Below are positions 1-8,170 of a stretch of 64,000 bases of DNA, one piece after another. The notes below the pieces were generated by a model. It was not told where the DNA came from, did no database searches, and saw only the letters and a list, made by a program, of their open reading frames with translations. The position numbers were made by a program, and so were the translations under genes. This stretch comes from JAAYDF01 sp964511155 (GTDB lineage Bacteria > Planctomycetota > Phycisphaerae > UBA1845 > PWPN01), in the NCBI GenBank assembly GCA_964511155.1, contig CAZEEJ010000004.1, positions 5,009 through 69,008 of the forward strand, read 5' to 3'. The first letter of the stretch is position 1, and every line of letters begins with the position of its first letter.

Positions 1-24
1 GCGATGGATGGACCACCCGCCCGA
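1..24. repeat. Half copy of the nested-hairpin element (17.2 kb type)
   Basis: The first bases match the right end of the full element at 17223-17361 (shared GCGATGGATGG.CCACCCGCC). Only this end is inside the window; the rest would lie upstream. Confidence 0.6.
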
Positions 25-65
25 CCACCGCCGGCCAGCCCGGCTCAACAGAAAGGACCAACGCC

Positions 66-2114
66 ATGCTTTCACAGTACCCGACTCGTAAGCTCCGGGC
101 TTTTCTTGCCGCTTGGTTCGTGATCGCTGCGGTATCGAGCGCCGGCCCGGCCTGGGCCGCCGACCTCAAACCCCCGGCAGCGTCCGCGGGCGTTGCCCTG
201 GACGGCAAGACCGCGTTCGCCGTACCCGCCGACGCGCTCAAGCTCAACCCCGAGGCCCTCTCCGTCGCCGCCTGGGTCCAGGTCCGGAATCCATCCGCGG
301 CCCAGGTCTTCCTCAACTGCGGCCAAGCCGGCTCCGTCTTCACCTTCTACCTCTACAACAACAACGTCCGCATGTTGGTCGCCCCTGAAAGCGGGCCGTA
401 CCGCTATGCCCTCGCGCCGCCGCCCGCGCCCGACACCTGGACCCACTACGCCGGCACCTACGACGGCAAGGCCATCCGCGTGTACATGAACGGCGAGTTG
501 AAGGCCACCACCGAAGCCCCCGGCAGGATGCAGAAACCTGCCGGCCGGATCTTCATCGGTTCGATCGACGAACACGAACGGTTGCTCGACGGCCGGCTTG
601 AGGACGTGCGCATCTGGCGGCGAGTACTCAGTGATGGCGACGTCGCCGCGCTGGCCGCTGATCGCCCCGTCGCCGACTTGGCCCTTGACCTGGCCGCCTC
701 GTGGAACGGTCGCGGGCTCACCGCCGACGGCTGGAAGTGCGCCGTCCCCGACTCGCTCGTCGCCGCCCGCGTTGACTCCCAGCCCGCCGAGATCCTCATC
801 AACGCAAAGGACGAGGGCTACCGCGGCATCTGGTACATGAACCAGCCGTCCGGCGACGAATACGTCTACAAATACAGCGGCGGCCTGGGGACCTACTGCG
901 CCAACCACATCCCCCACGCCTGGTACGCCAAAGAGGTCAACAAGACCTTCTTCACCTACGGCGGCACCACCACCGACTCCAACACCCGGCTCATCCACAT
1001 GGTGTCGTACTACGACCACCAGACCGGCATGGTCCCGCGACCGACCATCCTGCTCGACAAGCAGACCAGTGACGCCCACGACAACCCGGTGATCAACCTC
1101 GACGACAAGGGCACCATCTGGATCTTCTCCAGCAGCCACGGCACCGGCCGGCCGTCGTACATCTCTCGCAGCAAGAAGCCCTACGCCATCGACGAGTTCG
1201 AGCTGGTCTGGACCGGCAACTTCTCCTACCCGCAGCCGTGGTACATCCCCGGCCACGGCTTCCTCTTCATGCACACGCACTACACCGGCGGGCGAACCAA
1301 CTCCATGATGACCAGTCCGGACGGCGCCAACTGGACGGAGCGCGTCTTCCTCTCGCGGATCGACCAGGGCCATTACCAGATCAGCAGCCCCTGGCAAAAC
1401 AAGAAGGTCGGCACGGCCTTCAACTACCACCCCCGCGGCCTGGGCCTCAACTACCGCACCAACCTCTACTACATGGAAACCCACGACTTCGGCAAGACCT
1501 GGCAGAACGTCCGCGGCGAGCCGCTCGAGATCATGCTCACCGAGGTGCAGAACCCCGCCTTAGTCCACGATTACGAGAGTGAGGGTCTCAAGGTCTACAC
1601 CCAGGACATCACCTACGACGCCCAGGGCCGCCCGATCATCATGTACGTCACCACCAAGGGCTACGAACCCGGGCCGGCCAACGCCCCGCGCACCTGGACC
1701 GTCGCCCGCTGGACCGGGTCCGAATGGGAGATCCACGGCGGCGACATCGTCTCCGACAACGCCTACGACTTCGGATCACTGTACATTGAGTCTGAGAACT
1801 TGTGGCGGGTCATCGGCCCCACCGAGGTCGGGCCGCAGCCTTACAACCCCGGCGGCGAGATTGCCATGTGGACCAGCCGCGACCAGGGCCGCTCCTGGCA
1901 GAAGATCCGTCAGATGACCGCCGACAGCCCCTACAACCACACCTTCGTCCGCCGACCGGTCAACGCCCACCCGGACTTCTACGGCTTCTGGGCCGACGGC
2001 CACGGCCGCCAACCCTCCGACTCGCGGCTTTACTTCTGCAACCAGGCCGGCGACGTCTTCCGCCTCCCCGTCAAGATGGACGCCGACTTCGTCAAACCGC
2101 AACGGGCGAACTGA
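66..2114 (+). CDS. Secreted LamG-domain protein with BNR/sialidase-like repeats
   Basis: 682 residues. A Sec signal peptide covers about residues 1-31 (charged start, hydrophobic core, AWA-ADL cleavage site), so the protein is exported. Residues about 40-205 look like a LamG/concanavalin-like domain (DTWTHYAGTYDG, YMNGELK, IDEHERLLDGRLEDVRIW). The remainder has the tryptophan- and aspartate-rich look of a BNR-type beta-propeller (for example TSPDGANW, SRDQGRSW). Such proteins in Planctomycetota are thought to bind or process polysaccharide; the substrate cannot be read here. The start has AGAAAGGA nine bases upstream. A possible hairpin at 2134-2154 follows the stop. Confidence 0.85.
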   Translation: MLSQYPTRKLRAFLAAWFVIAAVSSAGPAWAADLKPPAASAGVALDGKTAFAVPADALKLNPEALSVAAWVQVRNPSAAQVFLNCGQAGSVFTFYLYNNNVRMLVAPESGPYRYALAPPPAPDTWTHYAGTYDGKAIRVYMNGELKATTEAPGRMQKPAGRIFIGSIDEHERLLDGRLEDVRIWRRVLSDGDVAALAADRPVADLALDLAASWNGRGLTADGWKCAVPDSLVAARVDSQPAEILINAKDEGYRGIWYMNQPSGDEYVYKYSGGLGTYCANHIPHAWYAKEVNKTFFTYGGTTTDSNTRLIHMVSYYDHQTGMVPRPTILLDKQTSDAHDNPVINLDDKGTIWIFSSSHGTGRPSYISRSKKPYAIDEFELVWTGNFSYPQPWYIPGHGFLFMHTHYTGGRTNSMMTSPDGANWTERVFLSRIDQGHYQISSPWQNKKVGTAFNYHPRGLGLNYRTNLYYMETHDFGKTWQNVRGEPLEIMLTEVQNPALVHDYESEGLKVYTQDITYDAQGRPIIMYVTTKGYEPGPANAPRTWTVARWTGSEWEIHGGDIVSDNAYDFGSLYIESENLWRVIGPTEVGPQPYNPGGEIAMWTSRDQGRSWQKIRQMTADSPYNHTFVRRPVNAHPDFYGFWADGHGRQPSDSRLYFCNQAGDVFRLPVKMDADFVKPQRAN

Positions 2115-2133
2115 CCATCAACAAAGCGGATCT

Positions 2134-2154
2134 GCCTCCCGCCATCCGGGAGGC
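2134..2154 (+). terminator. Possible terminator hairpin after the LamG/BNR gene
   Basis: An 8-bp perfect stem (GCCTCCCG / CGGGAGGC) with a 5-nt loop lies 20 nt after the stop. No run of T follows, so Rho-independent termination is doubtful. Confidence 0.3.
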
Positions 2155-2227
2155 TTCATCAATGAGAGCGGCATGCAACGATCCGCGCGGTTGCATTCGA
2201 TCTTCCATAGCCACCTGATCGGCGATC

Positions 2228-2788
2228 TCAGCTCGGCGAGACGTTGCTTCGAAGCTGTTCGACCAGTTCGAGCGTACCATGCTGACCGCACCAGCGCTGG
2301 ATGTAAGCCCAGTCAAGAGTGGCCCCCTGCACGGCCAGCACATTCCTGACATCGTCCACGTCTTTATGCCGTTTGCCTCGTTGCGACCAGCATAGCTTGG
2401 TCACCACCACGTCCTCGGCCGAGGGCAGCCAGACCCGGTGACCCAGCATGTTAACCTCCCGCCGTCGAGAAAAGCGTTCCCGGTCGTACGGGTCGTCACT
2501 GATGAGGAAGAACTCGACCTTGAAGCCGGTGTCCCGCGCGGTGGCCACGTAACACGAGGTACCCATGATCGTCTTGAACGACATCTGTGGGTCAAACTGG
2601 ATCTCGGGCTGAAGGCCGGCAATCAGGGCGGACGGGCCTTGGCCGCCAAACTCAACCACGAAATCCGCATCCAGGCTTAACCGCGCAATGCCGTAGAAGC
2701 TGCTGGAGAAGGAACCGACCAGCATGTAGGGCAGTTTCAGCGCGTTGAGCGCGTCTACCACCTTGACGACAAAGTCTTCGGCTGTCAC
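2228..2788 (-). CDS. Nucleotidyltransferase-fold protein, toxin-like member of a two-gene module
   Basis: 186 residues. The N-terminus (LPYMLVGSFSSSFYGIARLSLDADFVVEF) has the GS..(x)n..DxD pattern of the minimal nucleotidyltransferase fold, here GSFSSS followed by DAD. A later segment (FKVEFFLISDDPY) could supply the third acidic residue. The C-terminal part (SAEDVVVTKLCW, KDVDDVRNVL) resembles DUF6036/AbiEii-like proteins. Its start overlaps the stop of the upstream small gene by 4 nt, implying translational coupling. Related pairs are proposed toxin-antitoxin or phage-defence units; that role is inference. Confidence 0.65.
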   Translation of the reverse strand: MTAEDFVVKVVDALNALKLPYMLVGSFSSSFYGIARLSLDADFVVEFGGQGPSALIAGLQPEIQFDPQMSFKTIMGTSCYVATARDTGFKVEFFLISDDPYDRERFSRRREVNMLGHRVWLPSAEDVVVTKLCWSQRGKRHKDVDDVRNVLAVQGATLDWAYIQRWCGQHGTLELVEQLRSNVSPS

Positions 2789-3015
2789 GAGCGCTGCTCC
2801 AATTCACGAGCCAGCCGCAGCCGATCACGAATCACGCCCAGCACTTCTTCTTCGCTGAGCTCCGGAGACTGGGCCCGGATACCATCCGCCATCACGCGAC
2901 AGGAGAGATCGAAGAGCCGAGCGGGAGCAATCAGCTTCTGCTCGGCTGGCATTCGCCGGGCTCCTTCTACCTCCTCCTGGTAAAGCCGGTCGATGAGCGC
3001 CTGTGTAGGTTTCAT
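2785..3015 (-). CDS. Small helical protein coupled to the nucleotidyltransferase gene
   Basis: 76 residues from ATG 3015. A GTG at 3042 is in frame but would lie inside the neighbouring repeat element, so I prefer the ATG. The protein is charged and probably all helical (ARLFDLSCRVMADGIRAQSP, LRLARELEQRS). It precedes and overlaps the nucleotidyltransferase-like gene by 4 nt, the arrangement of an antitoxin-like partner. I know similar small proteins beside such nucleotidyltransferases in Planctomycetota and cyanobacteria, but no function is established from sequence. Confidence 0.6.
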   Translation of the reverse strand: MKPTQALIDRLYQEEVEGARRMPAEQKLIAPARLFDLSCRVMADGIRAQSPELSEEEVLGVIRDRLRLARELEQRS

Positions 3016-3030
3016 CGGGCACCAAGTTTC

Positions 3031-3235
3031 CCCCAGTTGCACTCAGCAGCATGGAGGAATAGAGAATGAGAAATGGAGAACTGAGAAAAGGCTGGCTTGG
3101 CAGGTGCCCTCCACCCCACCGTCGGTGACGTTGAGCAGCACCTGCCCAAAACGCGGTTTCTCACCTCTCACTTCTCACTTCCCCAGCGTTGCGGAATGCA
3201 ACGCTGGGGTTCACAGAGGATGCTGTGCCAGCAGC
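3031..3235. repeat. Purine/pyrimidine hairpin repeat, copy 1
   Basis: One of two full copies (other at 15786-15990; fragment at 42369-42420). It starts CCCCAGTTGCA, has a purine arm with repeated GGAGAATGAG-like words, then a pyrimidine arm with repeated CTCACTTCTCAC words. It ends in a 12-bp perfect palindrome (CCCCAGCGTTGC / GCAACGCTGGGG, 3181-3209). The arms are imperfect inverted complements. The terminal palindrome sits 32 nt downstream of the GAPDH stop and could also protect or end that transcript. Confidence 0.7.
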
Positions 3236-3241
3236 GTACTG

Positions 3242-4261
3242 TCACAGCAACCCGTCTTTGCGGGCCATGAGCTTCAGCAGGTCGATGACCCGGCAGGAGT
3301 AGCCCATCTCGTTGTCGTACCACGAGATCAGCTTGAAGAAACGGTCGTTGAGCTCGATGCCGGCGGTGGCGTCGTAGATGCTCGACAGCGAGCAGCCGAT
3401 GAAATCACTGCTGACCACCGGCTCCTCGGTGTAGCCGAGGTAGCCCTTCATCTTGCCTTCGGCGGCGGCCTTCATGGCGGCGTTGATGTCCTTCATCGAG
3501 GTCGGCTTCTCGGTGCGGATGGTCAGGTCGACCGCGGACACGTCCGCCGTGGGGATACGGAAGGCCATGCCGGTCAGCTTGCCGGCCACCTCGGGGATGC
3601 ACAGCGCGACCGCCTTGGCGGCCCCCGTCGACGCCGGAATCGCGTTCTGACTCGCCCCGCGACCGCCGCGGAGGTCCTTCTTGCTCGGGCCGTCCACCGT
3701 CGGCTGGGTGGCGGTCATGGCATGAATGGTGGTCATCAGCCCCTCGGCCACGCCGAAGTTGTCCAGCACCACCTTGACGACCGGGGCCAAGCAGTTCGTC
3801 GTGCAGCTCGCGTTGGAGACGATGGTGTCGGCGGCCGGGTTGAACTTCTCCTCGTTGACGCCCAGAACGAACGTGGGGATGTCCTTGTCCTTGGCGGGGG
3901 CGGAGATCAGGACCCGCTTGGCGCCCGCGGTCAGGTGCTTGGTGGCCCCTTCGCGGTTGGTGAACAGACCGGTGGACTCGACCACGTAATCGACGCCCAG
4001 GGCCTTCCAGGGCAGCTCGGCCGGATCGCGCATCGACACACACTTGATCTTCTTGCCGTTGACGATGATATGGTCGTCGTCATGGGTGATTTCCGCCTTG
4101 GCCCGGCCATGCGTGCTGTCATACTTGAGCAGGTAGGCCAGGTTGAACGCGGGCACCAGATCATTGACGCCCACAAATTCGATGTCCTTATCTGCGAGAG
4201 CGGCCCGCATCACAAGCCGACCGATACGACCGAAACCGTTGATGCCCACGCGCAGTGCCAT
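3242..4261 (-). CDS. gap: Glyceraldehyde-3-phosphate dehydrogenase, type I
   Basis: 339 residues, normal family length. It oxidises glyceraldehyde-3-phosphate with NAD and phosphate in cytoplasmic glycolysis or the reverse. The Rossmann start is VGINGFGRIGR. The catalytic cysteine is C153 in SNASCTTNC and the catalytic histidine is H180 in TTIHAMTATQ. The C-terminal SWYDNEMGYS motif is intact. It is a stand-alone gene on the minus strand; neither pgk nor tpi is adjacent. Downstream is the palindrome at 3181-3209; upstream lies the inverted-repeat element at 4425-4561. Confidence 0.98.
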   Translation of the reverse strand: MALRVGINGFGRIGRLVMRAALADKDIEFVGVNDLVPAFNLAYLLKYDSTHGRAKAEITHDDDHIIVNGKKIKCVSMRDPAELPWKALGVDYVVESTGLFTNREGATKHLTAGAKRVLISAPAKDKDIPTFVLGVNEEKFNPAADTIVSNASCTTNCLAPVVKVVLDNFGVAEGLMTTIHAMTATQPTVDGPSKKDLRGGRGASQNAIPASTGAAKAVALCIPEVAGKLTGMAFRIPTADVSAVDLTIRTEKPTSMKDINAAMKAAAEGKMKGYLGYTEEPVVSSDFIGCSLSSIYDATAGIELNDRFFKLISWYDNEMGYSCRVIDLLKLMARKDGLL

Positions 4262-4424
4262 TGCGTCTTCTCCTGCTTGACAGACAACCTGAATACGGAA
4301 CTCACCTCACCCACAGCCGGGCGACCGGAAGGATTCAGCCGGGGCGCCGGGGGTTGAACAACCTGCAGGATAAGGCCTCGTGGCGGAGCGGTCAAGGCCG
4401 TCTTAACCCCCGAGTCGCCAACGG

Positions 4425-4561
4425 GTCCGTGACAGAATCGGCGGGGTGCCGATTCCCTGAGGACCGAGTCAACTTGTTGATGGACGTGCCCACGCGTAGG
4501 TGACGAACAGCAACAAGTTGCCTTGGTCCTGGCAACGGCCCCCGCCGATTCTGTCACAGAC
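4425..4561. repeat. Inverted-repeat element with AACTTGTT modules, copy 1
   Basis: 22-nt arms at 4425-4446 and 4540-4561 are complementary with one mismatch (core GTGACAGAATCGGCGGGG, 18 nt perfect). Between them is GACCGAGTCAACTTGTTG and its near-inverse CAACAAGTTGCCTTGGTCC. A related copy lies at 26213-26330 in the opposite orientation. It fills most of the 325-nt gap between gap and the slipin gene. No ORF in it looks real. Confidence 0.7.
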
Positions 4562-4586
4562 CCGTCGCCAACCGAGGCCGCTGCGA

Positions 4587-5561
4587 TCATCGGTCGTCAG
4601 CGGCGGGCGCCGCGCGGGAATTCTCCGCGTTCGCCAAGGCCGTTAGACCGCCCAAGGCTCCCAGGTTCATACTGTCTACGGCCGTGCTGGGAACCACGAT
4701 GATCGCCCCCTTCTTCTTGAGGCCCTCGTACAGCATGTTCATCGCCCGCAGGTGGACGGCCACGGGGTTGTTCTGGTAGGGCCCGGCAGCCTCGACGAAC
4801 TTGGCGGCGATCTCCGTCTCGGCCGTGCCGAGGATGATCCGCGCCTGCCGTTCCCGCTCGGCCTGGGCCTGCTTGCTCATGGCATCCTCCAGTGCCGTCG
4901 GGATGGTGATGTCTCGGATCTCGACCGACTGCACGGTGATACCCCAACCATTCGTCTTGGCGTCCAGGGCCTCCTGGAGCGCCTTCCCCAGACGATCGCG
5001 TTCAGTCAGCATCTCCGCCAGCGTATGCCGACCGATCGAGTCGCGAAGGGCGGTCTGGGCCGAAAGGGCAATGGCCCGGTAGTAGCTCTCCACCTCCAGC
5101 ACCGCCTTGCGAGCATCCCAAACCAGCCAGAAACAAATCGCGTTGACGTCGACCGGCACGGTATCCCGCGTGAGCGTGCGCTCAGCATCGAAATCGGTTG
5201 CACGCACGCGCATGTCAACGTAACGGGCGATGCGGTCGATGATGGGCACGAGCCAGAAGACCCCCGGACCGGCCAGACGACTGAACCGCCCCAGCCGCAG
5301 GACCACCGCCCGGTCCCACTGCAGGGTGATCCGCAGAGAGAGCAGAGCGCCGGCCGCTACCAGCAGGGCCGACAGGCTGACCAGCCACGGATGGGCCACG
5401 CGAATGATGGGCTGCTGGGCATCCCCGATGGACGGGTAAGGCAGCAGGGCCACCACGACGGCCATCGCGGCGATGACGGCGTTCACCACGAAGGTTGCCG
5501 CCCGCTGCTTCTGCCGCTGTAAATGCTCGTTCTCCAGCTTCATCTCGGGGTTTTGTGCCAT
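4587..5561 (-). CDS. SPFH/Band 7 family membrane protein (slipin/stomatin-like)
   Basis: 324 residues. Two N-terminal hydrophobic stretches (about residues 22-42 and 60-78) anchor it in the membrane. The Band 7 domain follows (QWDRAVVLRLGRFSRLAGPG, DVDVNAICFWLVWDA-like, ALRDSIGRHTLAEMLTERD, GWGITVQSVEIRDITIP), then a coiled segment (SKQAQAERERQARIILGTAE). Slipins scaffold membrane microdomains and often pair with NfeD proteases; no nfeD is visible. It starts six nucleotides after the stop of the GntR gene, with GGGAGGAG as ribosome site, so the two form an operon. Confidence 0.9.
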   Translation of the reverse strand: MAQNPEMKLENEHLQRQKQRAATFVVNAVIAAMAVVVALLPYPSIGDAQQPIIRVAHPWLVSLSALLVAAGALLSLRITLQWDRAVVLRLGRFSRLAGPGVFWLVPIIDRIARYVDMRVRATDFDAERTLTRDTVPVDVNAICFWLVWDARKAVLEVESYYRAIALSAQTALRDSIGRHTLAEMLTERDRLGKALQEALDAKTNGWGITVQSVEIRDITIPTALEDAMSKQAQAERERQARIILGTAETEIAAKFVEAAGPYQNNPVAVHLRAMNMLYEGLKKKGAIIVVPSTAVDSMNLGALGGLTALANAENSRAAPAADDR

Positions 5562-5567
5562 GATGTG

Positions 5568-5948
5568 TCAGCTCCTCCCGATGAGCGCCCGGATTGCGGT
5601 GAGCACTTCCCGGGCTTGGAACCCGTGGCTTCCTGCTTCGGCAAGAAACCCCCGACAGAGTGTTTCAAGCATGGCCTGCCGTTGGGCTTCGTCCAGCGCC
5701 GCCTTGGGATGGGCGGCAACAAAAGTGCCGGTGCCCTGCTCCGTTCGGATCACTCCTTCTCGTTCCAGTTCGGTATAAGCCTTGATCACCGTGTTCGGGT
5801 TGACGGACAGGTCCACGGCCAGGGCTCGGACGGTGGGAAGCTGGTCTCCGGGTCTGAGCCGCGCGCAGGCAATGGCGAACCGCACCTGGTCCTGGATCTG
5901 GCGGTAGATGGGCACGCCGCTACGGTCGCTGAGGCTGAATTCGATCAT
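5568..5948 (-). CDS. GntR-family transcriptional regulator, YtrA-like
   Basis: 126 residues, the short YtrA type. The winged helix occupies about residues 10-75 (VPIYRQIQDQVRFAIACARL, GDQLPTVRALAVDLSVNPNT, AYTELEREGVI). A short C-terminal helical tail lacks the large effector domain of FadR or HutC types. YtrA-type regulators usually repress their own operon. Here that operon includes the slipin. Five 8-bp repeats directly abut the start codon (5948-5987) and are the obvious operator. Confidence 0.93.
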   Translation of the reverse strand: MIEFSLSDRSGVPIYRQIQDQVRFAIACARLRPGDQLPTVRALAVDLSVNPNTVIKAYTELEREGVIRTEQGTGTFVAAHPKAALDEAQRQAMLETLCRGFLAEAGSHGFQAREVLTAIRALIGRS

Positions 5949-5987
5949 TGCACTAGCTCACTATATCACTAGTGTACTACATCATTA
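5948..5987 (-). promoter_or_regulatory. Five 8-bp repeats upstream of gntR, likely operator
   Basis: Read on the plus strand: TTGCACTA, GCTCACTA, TATCACTA, GTGTACTA, CATCATTA, in exact 8-bp register. Three of the five units end in CACTA, and TAGTGTAC-type half sites occur on the other strand. Position directly before the start of the regulator suits autoregulation. The promoter presumably overlaps it. Confidence 0.6.
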
Positions 5988-6039
5988 GACCGCCGTCAAG
6001 TCCTTTGGCGGAGTCTCGCCCGCACCGGGTCCCTGACAA

Positions 6040-6135
6040 CATGGGCGGGCGACCCATCCATCGCAGCGCGATGGGTGGGCTCACGATGATGCGTGTGCGG
6101 GTAGATCTCCTGGCGAAGGCTGGGTGGCCCAAGTC
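6040..6135. repeat. Nested-hairpin element, partial copy (left half)
   Basis: The segment GGGCGGGCGACCCATCC through GGTGGGCTCACGATGATGCG matches the left half of the element at 17223-17361, but the right arm is missing. It lies in the 484-nt gap between gntR and the next gene. The rest of the gap (6136-6432) has no feature I can support; the overlapping ORFs on both strands look like chance high-GC frames. Confidence 0.6.
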
Positions 6136-6432
6136 CTTTGGACTTGAGGGAGCGATTGCCGGACGTGCTGCGCAACCGGTGCGTGTGCAGGGTCGGCGTG
6201 CCCTTGAATCGCTCCCCCAGGTTCAAAGAACGTGGGCCACCCCGTCGATTCGGCCGCGGCTCCCAGTGCGCGCCACGCCGTACCGCATGATTGTCCCTCA
6301 TCCGAGACGGCGGTAGAATCAAACGGCAGAAGGCTCGTGCCGTCCTGCCTGAGGTTCGCCCGCCCTGAAAGCCGTCAGTCATGGGGCCATCCGCGGGCGC
6401 GACCAGCGTGCTTGTGGGAGCTTTGAGGCACC

Positions 6433-7296
6433 ATGTACCGTCTGCTGACCGTAGCCGTGGTACTGCTCTGGCTGGGGGCCATGACGGCCCTCTTCGTGCG
6501 CGACGTCTGGCCGAGCTGGAGTGCCCAGGATGCCCCGCCGATGCTGGCGGACAGCCTGGCGGACCTGCTGCACCGCCAGGAGCAATACGGGCTGTTCAAG
6601 GTGAACCAGGCGGGCGAGCCGGCCGTGCGTGTCGGGACCGCTTGGGCCAGCATTCAGCCGGCCGGCCAAGGCAGCGCCATCCGCGGCACGGTCATGGTGA
6701 ACGGACTGCCCCTGATCCCCCCCGTCCGCATCGAGACCGAGACCGTCTTCGACAACGACGGCGGGCTCGACAGCTTCTGGCTGCGCGTCCTGGGCATTCC
6801 CAGGACCCGGGTCTTCGTCCGGGGCGAGCGGCACGGGATCTATTTCCCCTGCGAAATCCACCTCGGACCGATTCATCGCCAGACCAACCTCGAAATGTCC
6901 GCCAGTCGGCTCATCGGCGACTCCCTGCGACCCTTCAGCGTGCTGCCCACCCTGCACGTCGGCCAGAGCTGGCGGATGCAACTGCTTGATCCCCTGTCCG
7001 CGGCCCTGACGCGGCGGGTACAGTTCAGGTCCCTGGTCGCCCACGTGACCGGCATGGAAACCATCGAGCATCGCGGCGAGACGGTGGAATGCTTTGTGGT
7101 CGAGACCTCGCCCCAGCAGGTCAAGGCCTGGGTCGACCGGCAAGGCCGCGTCCTTCTCCAGGAAGCCGAGATGCCCGGCCTCGGCAGGCTCCTGGTGCGA
7201 CACGAGCCGTATGACGAGGAACTCCGCACCCGGGCTCGCCTGGCCGTCCAGGACCAGTCCGAACACCCCGATGACCCCGACTACGGCTGGAGATAG
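6433..7296 (+). CDS. Exported or membrane-anchored protein of unknown function beside an ABC ATPase
   Basis: 287 residues. One N-terminal hydrophobic segment (about residues 4-24) acts as signal or anchor and places the rest outside the cytoplasm. The body alternates beta-like stretches (VRIETETVFDNDG, MSASRLIGDSLRPF, VECFVVETSPQQVKAWVD) without a motif I can name. It ends five nucleotides before the ATG of the ABC ATPase, so the two are co-transcribed and probably act together in the envelope. The start is the first ATG after a modest GGGAG. Confidence 0.7.
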   Translation: MYRLLTVAVVLLWLGAMTALFVRDVWPSWSAQDAPPMLADSLADLLHRQEQYGLFKVNQAGEPAVRVGTAWASIQPAGQGSAIRGTVMVNGLPLIPPVRIETETVFDNDGGLDSFWLRVLGIPRTRVFVRGERHGIYFPCEIHLGPIHRQTNLEMSASRLIGDSLRPFSVLPTLHVGQSWRMQLLDPLSAALTRRVQFRSLVAHVTGMETIEHRGETVECFVVETSPQQVKAWVDRQGRVLLQEAEMPGLGRLLVRHEPYDEELRTRARLAVQDQSEHPDDPDYGWR

Positions 7297-7301
7297 CCCC
7301 C

Positions 7302-8111
7302 ATGGCCCAGGCCATCGAACTGCACGAAGTCACCAAACGCTACGGGCACTTCACCGCCGTGGACCGGCTCAGCCTCGACGTCCACCAGGGCGAGTTGCTC
7401 GCCCTGCTCGGCCCCAACGGTGCGGGCAAAACCACGACCATCAAGCTGATCGCCGGGCTGCTGCTGCCCACCGCCGGTACCGTGACGGTCTGCGGCCAGC
7501 CCATGGGCCGCGACGGGCGACTGGCCAAGGCCCAACTCGCCTACGTTCCCGACCAGCCGTTTTTGTACGACAAGCTCACCGGCCGCGAGTTCCTCGATTT
7601 CGTGACGCAGATGTACGCCCTGCCGTCCGCCGTCGCACGCCAGCGGTCCGCGGCCCTCATCGAACGGTTGGAGATGGGCAGTTTCCTCGACCAGTTGACC
7701 GAGAGCTACTCGCACGGCATGAAACAGCGCACCGTCCTGGCCGCGTCCCTCCTGCACGATCCGCAGGTGCTGATTATTGACGAGCCCATGGTCGGTCTGG
7801 ACCCCAAGACCGTGCGTACGGTCAAGGACCTCATGCGCGAGATGACCCGCGACGGCCGGACGGTCTTCATGAACACGCATACCCTCGAAGTCGCCGAGGC
7901 CCTCGCCGACCGCATCGGCATCATCAATCGCGGCCGCTTGGTCGCCCTCGGCTCGCTGGCCGACCTCCGCCGCCAGGCCGCCGCCAACAGCTCCCTCGAG
8001 GACATCTTCCTCACGCTGACCACCGAAGAACCGGGTGACGACTCGCCCTCCGCCAATCCGAGGTCGAGCCATGACCCAGGCCGCCCCAGTCATGGACCGC
8101 TTGGAGCATAA
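7302..8111 (+). CDS. ABC transporter ATP-binding protein
   Basis: 269 residues. Walker A GPNGAGKT at 37-44, a signature-like SHGMKQ at 137-142, Walker B LIIDE at 157-161, and a switch histidine in MNTHTLEVAE. This is the DRA-type ATPase of small exporters (drug, lipid or ABC-2 type). The signature is SHGMK instead of SGGQ, a common variant in that subgroup. No permease gene follows; the next gene is on the other strand, so the membrane partner must be encoded elsewhere. Confidence 0.93.
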   Translation: MAQAIELHEVTKRYGHFTAVDRLSLDVHQGELLALLGPNGAGKTTTIKLIAGLLLPTAGTVTVCGQPMGRDGRLAKAQLAYVPDQPFLYDKLTGREFLDFVTQMYALPSAVARQRSAALIERLEMGSFLDQLTESYSHGMKQRTVLAASLLHDPQVLIIDEPMVGLDPKTVRTVKDLMREMTRDGRTVFMNTHTLEVAEALADRIGIINRGRLVALGSLADLRRQAAANSSLEDIFLTLTTEEPGDDSPSANPRSSHDPGRPSHGPLGA

Positions 8112-8170
8112 TCCGCGCCGCGCCAGTCATGCCGCCCTGCCATTGGCCCCCATTTCGCCGTTATGATGGG

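Noticed and set aside
2993..4357. Plus-strand frame of 454 codons over gap
   Set aside because: GAPDH is certain on the other strand; the N-terminal part is repeat sequence.
5996..6382. ORFs in the gntR to 6433 gap
   Set aside because: They read through the partial nested-hairpin element and have no recognisable motif or ribosome site.
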